DNA of 64,000 nucleotides from Corynebacterium testudinoris. Lineage in GTDB: Bacteria > Actinomycetota > Actinomycetes > Mycobacteriales > Mycobacteriaceae. A program made the position numbers and the translations under genes. Location: the NCBI RefSeq assembly GCF_001021045.1, contig NZ_CP011545.1, forward strand, positions 2,657,227 through 2,721,226, read 5' to 3'. Each line of letters starts with the position of its first letter. The first letter of the stretch is position 1. The notes beneath the pieces are model-generated. The model had not been told where the DNA came from and searched no databases. It saw only the letters and a program-made list of their open reading frames with translations. Below, piece after piece: positions 63,954 through 64,000 of the stretch.

Positions 63954-64000
63954 CTTTGTGGATAGCGAGGTTGCAGCCACTTTTTTAGTGAATCTGGCCT

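Larger units (their letters stand above)
63300..64000. other. Replication origin region between rpmH and (expected) dnaA
   Basis: No convincing gene. The first 400 bases are ordinary leader sequence; the last 220 bases are AT-richer and carry clustered DnaA boxes. The first origin-proximal genes point away from it. Open frames around 63423-63730 show no protein-like composition and are rejected. Confidence 0.8.

Noticed and set aside
1..64000. tRNA, rRNA, CRISPR array, prophage or insertion sequence
   Set aside because: None seen: no cloverleaf-like sequence with TTCRANYC, no regular spacer repeats, no transposase or integrase motifs.

Overview
The window is a GC-rich chromosomal segment from a Corynebacterium-type actinobacterium that runs up to, and probably into, the replication origin. 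Three things point there. The block from a poly(A)-polymerase-type nucleotidyltransferase through NUDIX, a DUF6049 protein, murJ-pseudokinase, sigM, trxB, trxA, cwlM, parB, parA, rsmG, yidC, yidD, rnpA and rpmH follows the origin-proximal order known from mycobacteria and corynebacteria. There are four perfect 16-bp parS sites. The last 250 bases carry a cluster of DnaA boxes. dnaA should lie just past position 64000.

Layout. 1-5.9 kb: end of a phenylacetate catabolic operon (paaC partial, paaD, paaE, then ring-opening and beta-oxidation enzymes). 5.9-7.05 kb: a divergent TetR/HPP-membrane-protein cassette between two exact 36-bp copies of the 3' end of the last paa gene. 7.1-9.6 kb: a hotdog thioesterase and paaZ around a PaaR-like operator. 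9.6-16.5 kb: housekeeping and accessory genes (nnr, AlkZ-like, cupin, VanZ, DUF222-HNH, AcuI-like reductase). 16.5-21.4 kb: leuS and a signal-less sialidase. 21.4-24.2 kb: YbaN-like protein, a SAM-sensing riboswitch before an unrecognised small gene, a dicarboxylate symporter and an SdpI-like protein. 24.2-31.2 kb: the trp operon with leader peptide and attenuator. 31.2-36.8 kb: small regulators, a broken Clp_N/SRPBCC gene, an ABC exporter and a Rieske lipoprotein. 36.8-43.5 kb: an aconitase paralogue, a GntR regulator and a TctCBA tricarboxylate transporter. 43.5-46.5 kb: SBF transporter, DUF6881-like protein, AzlCD and YqgE. 46.5-63.3 kb: the origin-proximal conserved block. 63.3-64 kb: origin region.

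How genes work together. The paa genes activate, epoxidise, open and degrade phenylacetyl-CoA. The acn/gntR/tct block looks like a self-contained tricarboxylate uptake and metabolism locus. trpLEGD(CF)BA makes tryptophan. The origin block combines envelope synthesis (MurJ, CwlM, YidC/YidD), redox control (SigM, TrxB, TrxA) and chromosome segregation (ParAB with parS).

Most notable beyond routine genes: an 11-mer, GCTTATCGACG, found by eye at 13 exact sites on both strands and in several reading frames; the 36-bp repeats framing the TetR/HPP cassette; a SAM riboswitch controlling an unknown gene; three copies of a 16-18 bp palindrome, two of them bracketing the HNH gene; and a parS site that supplies the start codon of a gene. 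All statements come from reading the sequence and from family knowledge; no database search was run.
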